A stretch of DNA of 64,000 nucleotides from Lolium rigidum (lineage: Eukaryota; Streptophyta; Magnoliopsida; Poales; Poaceae), in the NCBI RefSeq assembly GCF_022539505.1, contig NC_061508.1, positions 65,233,754-65,297,753 of the forward strand, read 5' to 3'. Made by a program: the position numbers and the translations under genes. Positions 9,918-21,602 of this stretch are shown in pieces; within the stretch, counting starts at the first letter, position 1; every line of letters starts with the position of its first letter. The notes under the pieces were generated by a model. It saw nothing but the letters and a program-made list of their open reading frames with translations, did no database searches and had not been told where the DNA came from.

Positions 9918-12860
9918 TCAGACTGTGGTTGGCTTCTGGTTGCCCATCCCAAACAAACTCTCAAACAATTTCGAAGCCATCGGGGGAACCGTCATAGGAA
10001 CAGGGGCCATGAAATTAGCAAGCTTCTCGTGGACATTATACCTGGAAGAGAAACACGTAATAAAAGTCAAGACCAAATGCAGGGACGAAACATCAACTAC
10101 TCCCAAAGTAAGTAGTATACCTTATCTTTCTGCTCTTTGAAGCCCGGCGATCAACAAGTTTTCTCTTCTTGTGCTGCTTCTTTCTTAGAGCATAAAATGC
10201 AGACTCTACAAGCATTGATTGCAGCATGGTTCATCAGTACAATTCATTCCAGGCACAAACAATACGTGCAGATGCAGAATAGTTGGATAAAATACCAACC
10301 AGATGCTCCATCACATGACTCGAGAAACTCCTTGAGAAGTTGATGGTAAAATTCAGAATCATCAACAAGTTCAGGATCACCTTCCACAGTCTTCCCCTGA
10401 ATTACAACATGGGTGAAGATATTAGACTAAGAAGTGCACTGCCCATAGTGTCTAATTATATGAGTTCACCAGAACTAGTCTAATTTAATTAATGAGTGGA
10501 AATAGATAATCAAAGATACATGAATTTTTGCCTCAATGAAATAAATGAACTCAACACTAGACTACATAACAAACACAATTAATAATAGAACAAATGAGAG
10601 ACAGGCAAGCTTGAAATAATTCCAAGTAAAGAATAGAGAATTACTCATACCTCCGCGGTAACAGCAGGCTCTGCTGCACTCTGCAAAGTGAACGGAAAGG
10701 CTCACAAATTAATCATTATAATTAGAAGTAGAAGCATGACTTGTGTACCTTCATAATAGATGCATCTAATCTAAAATACCTCTCCAAATACACCAACATC
10801 ATATTTCCTCAAATACATCCTGTTAATCATCCTGCTTGGGTCTCTCATATAACCAGCAACTTGGTCACTTATGTTCTGTTCTCATACAACAGAAAGGAAG
10901 CAAAGGTTTTAGCCTTTTAGATCTAGGCTTGCTCCACAATTACAAAGTACTAGAAGTAGTTAAATACAACTTCAACCAACCTGATTAAATGCGTGCAACT
11001 TTCCTTTCAGTGCAGCAGCGCCAGTTGTGACCTGTGTTTTCCTCTGCCATTTATCTATCTCAGTATTTCTGAAAGGGGTTATCCTGGAAAAAATCATGAT
11101 ATCAATCCCTGGTTTGTTTTGTATATGTGTAGGAAGTCAAATTAAAAAAGCCCATGCTAAATACACACAATTGCAATCTGACAAATTCTAGAACTGACAT
11201 AACAAGTTTCGTTTCCAATTTCTGCTTTTTGAACAGAAATGCATTTATGTTATTTTGTGTATCCCTTATTTTGTGGGTGCTAAGCTACAAATTTGCCAAA
11301 ATGGTGTAACTAATTTCTTTTCATAGACGATGCTTGCCCGAATGCAGGTTGCCACATTTACCAACATTAATCAGGGAAATTAGCAACCCAGAAAAGATAG
11401 GGTCTTTTAAAGACGAAACCATAAAATACTGACAGAGCAAACCAAACAATTCACTAGCTCAAAGACATTTAAGAAACTACAATACTAAAAGACTAGGTAA
11501 GAGTTTAGATTATCAGTATTAAAGCACAACAAATTCAACGGACACGATGTGGTAAGCATACAAGTGTACAGCTGCACAGTGCTGATTAACAAAAATAAAT
11601 AAAATTTGCGGCTATGCAAGAACACTGCAACATACTGAAGAATATATGCCACGGTACTTCATCACAGTTTCTATTATTGCAAAAGGTTACCTTGTCTGCA
11701 CTTTCTGTACTTCCAGCCACTCGTCATTTTCTCCATTCGATTCAGGTACTTTATCTGCCATTAAGTCAAGATTAACAAACATTTAAAGGCCTCCTTCAAA
11801 ATGAGAAAGAGTGGACAGTAGTAGTACCGTTCGGACCCTTTGCAGCCTGGTTCCTCTCCAGTAAAGCCTACAGTAAGTTGTAGAAAACATACATATTGCA
11901 CAAAGTAAGAAAGCCTGGGAAATTAATATAAGGACTACTGTAGCGTTGCATAGACAGAGAAGCAAAGAGCAGGCAGCCAAACCTCCTGCAGCTCCAGCAT
12001 GCAACCAAGAGTCTGTTTCGATGAATCCAGCAGCTCAGCATATGCTTCCTCTATCTCCTGATCATGACCACAGAATCTTGACTTGGTGGGATCCTGCAAG
12101 AACACAATTGCAACAATACATACATATCTGAATGATCCTGCATTCTTGAACAGTAACAGCAATTAAGACGAAGATGCGTGCATCGACTGAACAAAGACAG
12201 ACCTTGGGAAGCTTGTTCGAAGTGGAAAACGCCTTTTGCAGCAAGAATCTCATCTCCAGGGTCTTGTCCCATAGGGCCTTCAGTTGAACAGAAATTGGAG
12301 GCAAATTAAGGTCAGCAGCTTGAAAGCTTAAAAACAGTGGAGGCGAACTGGTGAAGGGTAGCCATTGCACACGATCATGATGAGTCCATGTTATGTTGGC
12401 CAATATAGGAGATGTAGGAAAAGGACCTTTTGGTTCTTGACGGCCTGGCCTCTCGCGACGTCGTCGTCTCGGTGCTGCTTCAAGGTCTGAAGAATGCTTC
12501 TGCAGGTGGAAGAAAGATTCTGAAGTAAATTAGCCGTGCGAAGGTGAGACATGTAGAGGGCAGGTGGAAGCGCGAGATTACGTACTGTTGATTGGCCTGG
12601 AGGGCTTGGTACTCCTGCTCGAGCTCCCCCATCTCACCATCATTAGATTCCTCCTCGTCGTCGTCATCTTCCTCCTGCTCGCCATCGTCGGAATCTTGCT
12701 CGTCATCGGCGGCGCTCCTTGCGGAGAAGAAGCTGCCGTCCTCCTCGGGGTCGGAGTGGTCGTGGAGATGGAGGTCGGAGTCGCTTCCAGAGTCGGAAGA
12801 AGGCTCGGAGGGCGGCGGGGGAGGTGATGCCTTGCGGCGCTTGGATGCGAGTGGCGGCAT
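9918..12860 (-). CDS. AATF/Che-1/Bfr2-family nucleolar protein (ribosome biogenesis)
   Basis: Twelve exons: 12860-12586, 12499-12427, 12277-12203, 12093-11983, 11867-11828, 11754-11691, 11083-10981, 10875-10780, 10680-10651, 10396-10300, 10205-10121, 10041-9918. All junctions are GT-AG and the total is 1173 bases (390 residues). The N-terminus is basic then Asp/Glu-rich (EQEEDDDDEEESNDGE). The AATF domain follows (RGQAVKNQKALWDKTLEMRF, then the exon-4 segment), and the C-terminal TRAUB-type domain is recognisable by DPSRMINRMYLRKYDVGVFG, RKLVDRRASKSRKIRY and NVHEKLANFMAPVPM. Yeast Bfr2 and animal AATF act in early small-subunit pre-rRNA processing in the nucleolus. ATG 12860 was chosen; an in-frame ATG at 12971 would add 37 residues that read like translated leader. 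A foldback element starts about 100 bp upstream. Confidence 0.93.
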
Positions 12861-12963
12861 CTCCTCCTCGTCGGTGGGTCGTCGGCGGCTAGAGGAGAGG
12901 AGCGAGAGGCGGCGGCGGGGTCGGCAGCGGAGGGGTGGGATACTGAGGAAGGCTTGGGAGATG

Positions 12964-13611
12964 CTGTCCACCGATCTGGTCGGTGTCGATGGTGCTGCCG
13001 CACACCCCGCGCGCCTCCCGGGTTACTAATTGGGCCGCAGCCCAACATCAGGTAAGCCGTTTTTTCTTTTTTCTTTTTTTTGTTTTTTTTTGTTTCTTTA
13101 AAATCTGAACATTTGTTAAAATTAAATATTTTTTAAATTAAAAAAATCACTTCTTAAAAATCTGAACTTTTTTAGATTTGAACATTTTAAAATTTGAACA
13201 AAAATGTATTTTTTTTCTATGAACAATTTCCGAATTTGAACATTTCTGAATTTGAACAAATTTTATATTTGAACAATTTTTGAATCTGAACGATTTTTAT
13301 ATTAGAACAACTTTCGAATTTGAACGGTTTTTCAAATTTGAACGGTTTTTGAATTTGAACGGTTTTCAAATTTGAATATTTTTAAATTTAAACATTTTCT
13401 CAATTTAAACAATTTTTAAAAATTAAAATTTTCGAATCTGAACAAATATAAACAAAACCGAAAACAGAAAAAAGAAAAAAGAAAAAAACAGAAAAGAAAA
13501 AAAGAAAAACGAAAAACGAACTGCTACAGCTAACAGACACAAATGGGCCTGGTTCATACCCGACCAGGGGGTGTGCGGTGGCCGGTAGCCACCGACCTGG
13601 TCGGTGTATAG
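12964..13611. mobile_element. Foldback-like element, copy 1, abutting the AATF 5' end
   Basis: Imperfect terminal inverted repeats of about 65 bp are seen: the left end contains ACCGATCTGGTCGGTG and the right end is the inverse of CTATACACCGACCAGG. Both are followed by a CGCACACCCC block. The interior (about 13080-13480) is AT-rich with many degenerate GTTCAAATTTGAA-type units. A second copy is at 58871-59718. No target duplication was found. Superfamily is unclear, possibly a non-autonomous Mutator or foldback element. Confidence 0.6.
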
Positions 13612-14842
13612 GTTTTGCCGGAAGGCTTGGCCGGAAGAAGAGAGGCTTTGAGTAGGAGCTGGGCCTCAATGGAGAGTGAGACGGGCCTCAAGTGGGCCTC
13701 GGTGCCTTTAGGAGTATTTTTTTAACTAATGATAGCCCGCACGTTGCTGCGGCATATTTGATCCAAAACCTTTTTAAAGATGTATGCGCGATAAATAAAA
13801 TGCTCTGTAAACAATTCGTTGTACCAAACATGTTGCTAAACTTTGGTAGAGATAAACTGAATCATCATTTAATAAATAGTGAATCATAGATAATCAATGA
13901 CCTATTTGTCTCAAAAATGTCTCATAAAAATATTAAAATGTATTTATTTATAATGCTGGACTCAAATATGACACTACAGATGGAGGCGGACTTGCAAAAT
14001 ACACCACATTTTTGGTGTGATATCTTTCATACCAAATTGAGTAAAGGATGTTCAAATCGATCAAGTTGTCCGCTAAAATAGAAGGTCTGCATTAGATACA
14101 GTGGAATAGAAAACGGAAAACTACAGTAGAGAAGAGACAAAAATTACAAACTTGTCACGTGTGAACACCAATTTCTGAAACATGTAGCAATTCATTCATT
14201 CTGTTATCCAGCATTACTACAAAGCTCTGTATTGGTGAGTGAATTTTACGATCTTTGACAGTATTTGATTGCATCTCAAGTGTATCTTTTGAAAGAAATT
14301 AATCCGTATAATGTTTTGTTCTGCTCAGTCTAAAAATTCCAAAGAAGTACCCCATGCGAACAAAGCAGAGAATTACTCGTCTTGCCTGTCCATACTCGAA
14401 ACTTCCGAGAACCTTAAAAGAGTTCTGCATCCTGGATCCACACAACACATATAATTAAACGCGGGTGGAAAACTAAGAATCCTGAGATGAACTTTCTTAG
14501 AAAATATCTAGGGAGGAGCATATATGCGCGGCAAACGATATAGCCATGTCTTTGGATAACATATATGTAACCTTTCCACATTGTTTAAACCTGCAATATT
14601 TTGGATAACGTGCAACCAAGCTGGGAAGAATGGTATATGAGTAGTAAAGTTGGATATGCATAAAGCATACGAATCGAGTTGAGTGGGTGTTTTTGGAAGC
14701 TATTGAAAGAGTACGTATGTGTATGGTAGGATCATACCAACTAGGATCGGCCTGGTATCATTACATGTAGTGTAGTTTACAGAGCACAACTTGTATACGG
14801 TTACAACAGGGACACGTGACAAACTATGAACAAATATAACGT
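13612..14842. other. Gene-free AT-rich spacer
   Basis: No coding frame. A motif GCCCGCACGTTGCTGCGG near 13736 resembles a sequence at about 39711 and probably marks the edge of an old dispersed repeat. The stretch next to 14843 probably contains the degenerate 3' end or LTR of the adjacent copia element. Confidence 0.4.
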
Positions 14843-17800
14843 TTATCGCCCTCTCTCAGTCTCAACTTCGGAGAGGTTGAGATTGCGCCTACATGCTGTA
14901 AACAATGGTAGTGGAAGCGTCTTGGTGAATATATCAGCTAACTGATCCTTGAAGAAGATGAATCTGATATCCAGTAGCTTCTTAGCAATCCGTTCTCGAA
15001 CAAAGTGAAAATCAATCTCGATATGCTTAGTACGAGCATGAAACACCGGGTTGGCAGACAGATATGTGGCTCCAATATTATCACACCATAGAATAGGTGG
15101 ACTCCTCTGAATTACTCCAAGTTCACCAAGGAGAGCTTGTACCCAAATCAACTCAGCAGTAGCATTAGCAAGTGCCTTGTACCCAGACTCTGTACTAGAA
15201 CGAGAAACATTGGCATGTTTTCTGGCACTTCGGGACACTAAGTTTCCTCCATAAAAGATAGCAAATCCCTCGTAGATCAGCGGTCATCGGGATCACCCGC
15301 CCAATTAGCATCTGAGAAGGCTGACAGGAGCGGCGAAGTAGAGAAGGGGCGCAACAGCAACCCATGCAACAGAGTACCCTGTACATAGCGAAGGATGCGC
15401 TTGACCGCCAACCAATGAGAACACCGAGGAGCATGAAGAAACTAACACACTTTGTTGACTGCAAAAGACAAGTCTGGGCGTGTCATAGTGAGGTACTGTA
15501 AACCGCCAATAATACTGCGGTAGCGAGTAGAGTCCTCAGCCGAAAGGGGAGTGCCATCAATAGCTGAAAGTATCTCAGAAGCAACCATAGGAGTAGTTAC
15601 AGGAGCACACTTCTGAAACCCAACTTTAGTCAGCAACTCGGAAGCATACTTATGCTGACTCAAGAGAAGGCCACCACGATGAGAATTATGGACCTCAATA
15701 CCAAGGAAATATCGAAGTGAACCAAGATCCTTGAGAGCAAGTGAAGAGCCAAGTTGCTGAAGACGATCAGTACCTACAGACGAGCTCACCACAATAATAT
15801 CATCAACATAAACTAGAAGATAGATGGTGACATCCGTCCGTCGCAGAATAAACAAGGATGTATCAGTTGTAGAGGGTGTGAAGCCAAGACCAGAAAGAAC
15901 AGAACTGAGTCTGGCATGCCATGCGCGAGGAGCCTGTTTGAGACCATAGAGAGCCTTATCAATCCGACAAAAATGGCTAGGGTAGCTAGGATCCTCAAAG
16001 CCAGGTGGCTGTCGCATAAAAACCTCCTCCTCGAGAACCCCATGTAACAATGCATTCTGAATATCAAGCTGACGTAGATACCATCCATGAGAAAGAGCCA
16101 TCATTAGTAGGAGACGAATGGTAATAGGCTTCACCACAGTGTTAAAGGTGTCCTCATAGTCGAGTCCATAGCGCTGCTTAAATCCTTTTGCAACGAGGCG
16201 AGCCTTGTATCTGTCAATGGACCCATCAGCCTGCCTCTTGATTTTAAACACCCATTTGGAATCAATGATGTTCACTCCGGACCGAGGTGGTACTAGGTGC
16301 CACGTCTGATTTTTCTGAAGAGCGGAGTACTCAGTCTCCATAGCACTGCGCCGGTGGGGAAACGAGAGAGCAGCACGGAAATCCTGCGGTTCAGTAGTCA
16401 GCAAAGGAGGATCAAATGACTTGGTTGTATTCCAAGCAATAGTGCCATCAGTCTGGATTTTTTCTGTCGAATACCATGCTGAAGGTGTGTGGTCATACGA
16501 GGTGCTGGTGACGACGTCTCAGGAATCGATGTAGGCGGCGACGGAGAAGAATCTGCCGCGCTGGTCGATGAGGAGGAGCCAGGGGACTGGGCCGCCTCGA
16601 CAGGTGATGAGGGGGTGAGCTTCCCGTCGAGCCAGGCACTGGGGGCGAGGTCGGCCCAGGCGAGCTGATGACGCCGCGAGAGGCACCCGTCCCGCCCGAG
16701 TTTGCATGCGCATGCAGATCGACGTGGGCGCGCGGAGTAGTCGGCGGCTCTTCCTCAAGTAATTCAAGACGTGCTCCACGTCCCGCACCTGCACCATGAT
16801 TAGCCAATAGCAGAGGAGTATATGCAGCATCCACAAATTGGTCGGAGTGAAGAGGTGTATTATGAGAGGATGGTGTGGTGGAGGGTACAGTGGTGTGAGC
16901 AGAGGGGAACACTATTTCGTCGAACACAACATCCCGGGAAATATAGATGCTAGGAACATGCAAACACTTATAGCCTTTATGAAGAGAGCTATATCCAAGC
17001 AAAACACACTGTTTGGAGTGAAACTGAAGTTTACGGTTATTGTATGGGCGAAGATGTGGCCAACACGCACAACCAAAGACTTTCAGGAAGAAGTAATCAG
17101 GTGTTTCACCTAGGAGACGCTCGAGAGGTGTTTGCATATCTATAACGCAACTATGTAGTAATATTGATGAGGAAGCAAGCGGTAGAGAAAGCATCACTCC
17201 AAAACCGAAAAGAGATACTCGCATGAGCTAGGAGAGTAAGACCGGTCTCGACAACATGACGGTGTTTGTGAGATACCAATATCAGCAAAAAAAAACTTAT
17301 TTAACTTTAAGTACTCGCCACCCCAATCACTTTGAACATGAATAATTTTCTTATTGAGTAAACGTTCAACATGTTTCTGAAACTGAAGGAAGATGGCAAA
17401 GACATCAGATTTGTGTTTCAAAAGATAAAGCCATGTAAAACGACTGAATTCATCGACAAAGCTCACATAAAACTGATGACCACTAACTGAAGTCTGGGCA
17501 GGACCCCAAACATCGGAATGTATAATCTCAAGGGGTGCAGTAGCAGCATGAGTAGACGCTGAAAAAGGTAACCGATGACTCTTGCCTTGCTGACAGGCAT
17601 CACACAATAAAGTTACAGCTTTATTAACTGACACTGAGGGAAGCTCATGACGATGTATAATATGTTGGACGATCGGAGAGGCTGGATGTCCTAGACGCGA
17701 GTGCCACCGATCACGCGAGACCTTGACGCTGCTGAAGGCTTGCTTAACAGATGACACATCAAGATTATAGAGACCTCGGTGGCATCCCCCTCTAAGCAGA

Positions 17801-18098
17801 ACCCCCCTAGTGACCCTGTCCTTAACAAGAAAATACCATGGATGGAATTCAAAGAAAACATTATTATCATATGTAAATCTTTTGACGGAAAGAAGATTGC
17901 GAGTAATGGATGGTATGTGATGAATATTGTTGAGATGAAGTGGTTGTGTAGGTGTAGGAATTATAGATTGACCAATATGTGTAATGCGCATAACTGTACC
18001 ATTAGCAGTTTGGACAGTTTCCTTCCCATGGTATTGCTCCTTGATGTTCAGCTTGTTGAGGTCGTTGGAGAAGTGATCCGTTGCTGCAGTGTCCGTGA
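14843..18098 (-). mobile_element. Decayed Ty1/copia retrotransposon, pol region
   Basis: Reading leftward, the polyprotein shows an integrase zinc/GAG-pre-integrase region (HSRLGHPASPIV, CDACQQGKSHRLPF) and the integrase core (SDVWGPAQTSVSGHQF, DWGGEYLKLNKFF). Reverse transcriptase follows ([34 protein letters not shown], and YVDDI at about 15800), then RNase H ([38 protein letters not shown]). The integrase-RT order with YVDDI identifies the copia superfamily. The frame is broken at least near 17200, 16400 and 15440-15240. It is cut at 18098 by the LTR of another element, so gag and the 5' LTR are missing. Confidence 0.9.
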
Positions 18099-19449
18099 TG
18101 ACGCGTAAAGCACACGCCCGTTGGGAACCCCAAGTGGAAGGTGTGATGCGTACAGCAGCAAGTTTCCCTCAGTAAGAAACCAAGGTTTATCGAACCAGTA
18201 GGAGTCAAGAAGCATGTTGAAGGTTGATGGCGGCGGAGTGTAGTGCGGCGCAACACCAGGGATTCCGGCGCCAACGTGGAACCTGCACAACACAATCAAA
18301 GTACTTTGCCCCAACGTAACAGTGAGGTTGTCAATCCCACCGACTTGCTGTAAACAAAGGATTAAACGTATTGTGTGGAAGATGATGATTGTTTGCGAAG
18401 AACGGTAAAGAACAATTGCAGTAGATTGTATTTCAGATGTAAAGAATAGGACCGGGGTCCACAGTTCACTAGTGGTGTCTCTCCCATAAGATAAACGAGA
18501 TGTTGGGTGAACAAATTACGGTTGGACAATTGACAAATAAAGAAGGCATAACAATGCACATACATATATCATGATGAGTACTATGAGATTCAATCGGGGC
18601 ATTACGACAAAGTACATAGACCGCTATCCGAGCATGCATCTATGCCTAAAAAGTCCACCTTCGAGGTTATCATCCGAACCCCTTCCAGGTATTAAGTTGC
18701 AAACAACGAGACAATTGCATTAAGTATGGTGCGTAATGTAATCAACACAAATATCCTTAGACAAAGCATCGATGTTTTATCCCTAGTGGCAACGAGCACA
18801 TCCACAACCTTAGAACTTTTCGTCACTTGTCCCGGATTTAATGGAGGCATGAACCCACTATCGAGCATAAATACTCCCTCTTGGAGTCACAAGTATCAAC
18901 TTGGCCGAGCCTCTACTAGCAACGGAGAGCATGCAAGAACATAAATAACATATATGATAGATTGATAATCAACTTGACATAGTATTCAATATTCATCGGA
19001 TCCCAACAAACACAACATGTAGCATTACAAATAGATGATCTTGATCATGATAGGCAGCTCACAAGATCTAACATGATAGCACAATGAGGAGAAGACAACC
19101 ATCTAGCTACTGCTATGGACCCATAGTCCAGGGGTTGACTACTCACTCATCGATCCGGAGGCGATCATGGCGATGAAGAGACCTCCGGGAGATGATTCCC
19201 CTCTCCGGCAGGGTGCCGGAGGCGATCTCCTGAATCCCCGAGATGGGATTGGCGGCGGCGGCGTCTCCGTAAGGTTTTCCGTATCGTGGCTCTCGGTGCG
19301 GGGGTATTTGCGACGAAGGCTTTAAGTAGGCGGAAGGGCAGGTCAAGGGGCGTCACGAGGGGCCCACACGCTAGGGCCGCGCGGCCAGCACCTGGGCCGC
19401 GCCGCCCTGTTGTGTGGCCACCTCGTGGCCCCACTTCGTTTCCTCTTCG
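18099..19449 (-). mobile_element. LTR of family X (TGATACGTC...), copy 1, 3' part
   Basis: On the minus strand the sequence ends ...TTTACGCGTCA at 18099, inserted in the copia element. It overlaps 20836-21150 over about 310 bp (shared stretch around CTCCGGGAGATGATTCCCC), which shows both are LTRs of one family. The first part of this LTR is cut off at 19449 by the BARE-type LTR. No coding capacity. The family looks like an abundant Pooideae LTR, but I do not assign a name. Confidence 0.7.
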
Positions 19450-20735
19450 TGAAGGAGATATGCCCTAGAGGCAATAATAAAGTGGTTATTATTTATATCT
19501 TTATGTTTATGATAAATGTTTATATATCATGCTATAATTGTATTAACCGAAACATTAGTACATGTGTGATATGTAGACAAACAAAGAGTCCCTAGTATGC
19601 CTCTTAACTAGCTTGTTGATTAATGGATGATTAGTTTCATAATCATGAACATTGGATGTTATTAATAACAAGGTTATATCATTGTATGAATGATGTAATG
19701 GACACACCCAATTAAGCGTAGCATAAGATCTCGTCATTAAGTTATTTACTATAAGCTTTCGATACATAGTTACCTAGTCCTTATGACCATGAGATCATGT
19801 AAATCACTTATACCGGAAAGGTACTTTGATTACATCAAACGCCACTACGTAAATGGGTGGTTATAAAGGTGGGATTAAGTATCCGGAAAGTATGAGTTGA
19901 GGCATATGGATCAACAGTGGGATTTGTCCATCCCGATGACGGATAGATATACTGCGGGCCCTCTCGGTGGAATGTCGTCTAATGTCTTGCAATCATATGA
20001 ATAAGTTCATAAGAGACCACATACCACGGTACGAGTAAAGAGTACTTGTCAGGAGACGAGGTTGAACAAGGTATGGAGTGATACCGAAGATCAAACCTCG
20101 AACAAGTAAAATATCGCGTGACAAAGGGAATTGGTATTGTATGTGAATGGTTCATTCGATCACTAAAGTCATCGTTGAATATGTGGGAGCCATTATGGAT
20201 CTCCAGATCCCACTATTGGTTATTGGTCGGAGTGAGTACTCAACCATGTCCGCATAGTTCACGAACCGTAGGGTGACACACTTAAAGTTGGATGTTGAAA
20301 TGGTAGAACTTGAATATGGAATGGAGTTCGAATATTTGTTCGGAGTCCCGGATGAGATCCCGGACATCACGAGGAGTTCGGAATGGTCCGGAGAATAAGA
20401 TTCATATATAGGAAGTCATATTCCAAGTTTGGAAATGATCCGGTGCATTTATGGCAGGTTCTAGAAGGTTCTAGAAAAGTCCGGAAGAAATCACCATGGA
20501 AAGTAGAGTCCCGGAGGGACTCCACCTTGCATGACCAGCCAACCCTAAAGGGAGGAGTCCAAGGTGGACTCCCCTAGGGTGGCCGGCCAACCCACCTCAA
20601 GGAAAGGTGGGAGTCCCACCTTGGGTAGGACTCCCTCCTTGAGTAGGTTTCCCACATATGGGAGGTTTTAGTGTTGGGGTCTTATTCGAAGACTTGGACT
20701 AGAACTCTTGGTGCTTCCACCTATATAATGAGGGG
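19450..20735 (+). mobile_element. BARE-1/WIS/Angela-type copia LTR, 5' part
   Basis: Begins TGAAGGAGATATGCCC followed by CTAGAGGCAATAATAAA, the start typical of BARE-1/Angela/WIS LTRs. It continues through the family's long U3 and a TATA-like CTATATAATG at about 20721 before running into gap 1. It is inserted in the family-X LTR. The rest of the element is not assembled. Confidence 0.85.
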
Positions 20736-20835
20736 NNNNNNNNNNNNNNNNNNNNNNNNNNNNNNNNNNNNNNNNNNNNNNNNNNNNNNNNNNNNNNNNN
20801 NNNNNNNNNNNNNNNNNNNNNNNNNNNNNNNNNNN
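20736..20835. other. Assembly gap 1 (100 N)
   Basis: Exactly 100 N, a conventional unknown-size gap. Sequence on both sides is LTR sequence, so the true size is unknown and the remainder of the BARE-type element is presumably missing here. Confidence 0.99.
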
Positions 20836-21397
20836 ACTACTCACACATCACACCGGAGGCGACCATGGCGGCGTAGAGTCCTCCGGGAGATGATTCCCCT
20901 CTCCGGCAGGGTGCCGGAGGCGATCTCCTGGATCCCCCGAGATGGGATCGGCGGCGACGGCGTCTCCGTAAGGTTTTCCGTATCGTGGTTCTCGATGCTC
21001 GGGGGTTTCGTCACGGAGGCTATTTGTAGGCGGAAGGGTAGGTCAAGAGGCGGCACGAGGGCCCCACACCACGAGGCCGCGCGGCCAAGGGGGGCCGCGC
21101 CGCCCTAGGGTGTGGCCCCCTCGTGGCCCCTCTTCGTCTCTCCTTCGGACTTCCGGAAGCTTCGTGGAAAAATAGGCCCCCGGGCTTTGATTTCGTCCAA
21201 TTCCGAGAATATTTCCTTACTAGGATTTCTGAAACCAAAAACAGCGAGAAAACAAGCAATCGGCACTTCGGCATCTTGTTAATAGGTTAGTTCCAGAAAA
21301 TGCACGAATATGACATAAAGTGTGCATAAAACATGTAGATAACATCAATAATGTGGCATGGAACATAAGAAATTATCGATACGTCGGAGACGTATCA
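20836..21397 (-). mobile_element. LTR of family X, copy 2, 5' part
   Basis: On the minus strand it begins TGATACGTCTCCGACG at 21397 and runs down into gap 1. It carries the LTR start that copy 1 lacks. It truncates the 5' LTR of gypsy copy A at 21398. The flanks of copy 1 and copy 2 do not share a 5-bp duplication (CGTGA versus ACGCC), so the two are unlikely to be the two LTRs of one intact insertion. Confidence 0.7.
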
Positions 21398-21541
21398 ACG
21401 CCCTTGCATCAGCATCGGACGTGTGCGCAGAAGGCTTTGCGGGCCGTCGCTCAGAGGGACCAGGGCCAGCCGCAGCCCTGAGTTGTTCCCGGCTCTACGG
21501 TGTTGCCCGTCGCTGCCAGCCGGTGGGTTTCGACCGCAACA
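21398..21541 (+). repeat. 5' LTR remnant of gypsy copy A
   Basis: Matches the last about 140 bp of the 3' LTR (31888-32027), ending ACCGCAACA. The first about 1 kb is lost at the junction with family-X LTR copy 2. Confidence 0.85.
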
Positions 21542-21602
21542 CATTTCGGCACGCCCGGTGGGACCATCTTCGACATCAACCGCATCGCCATCTACATCCG
21601 AG

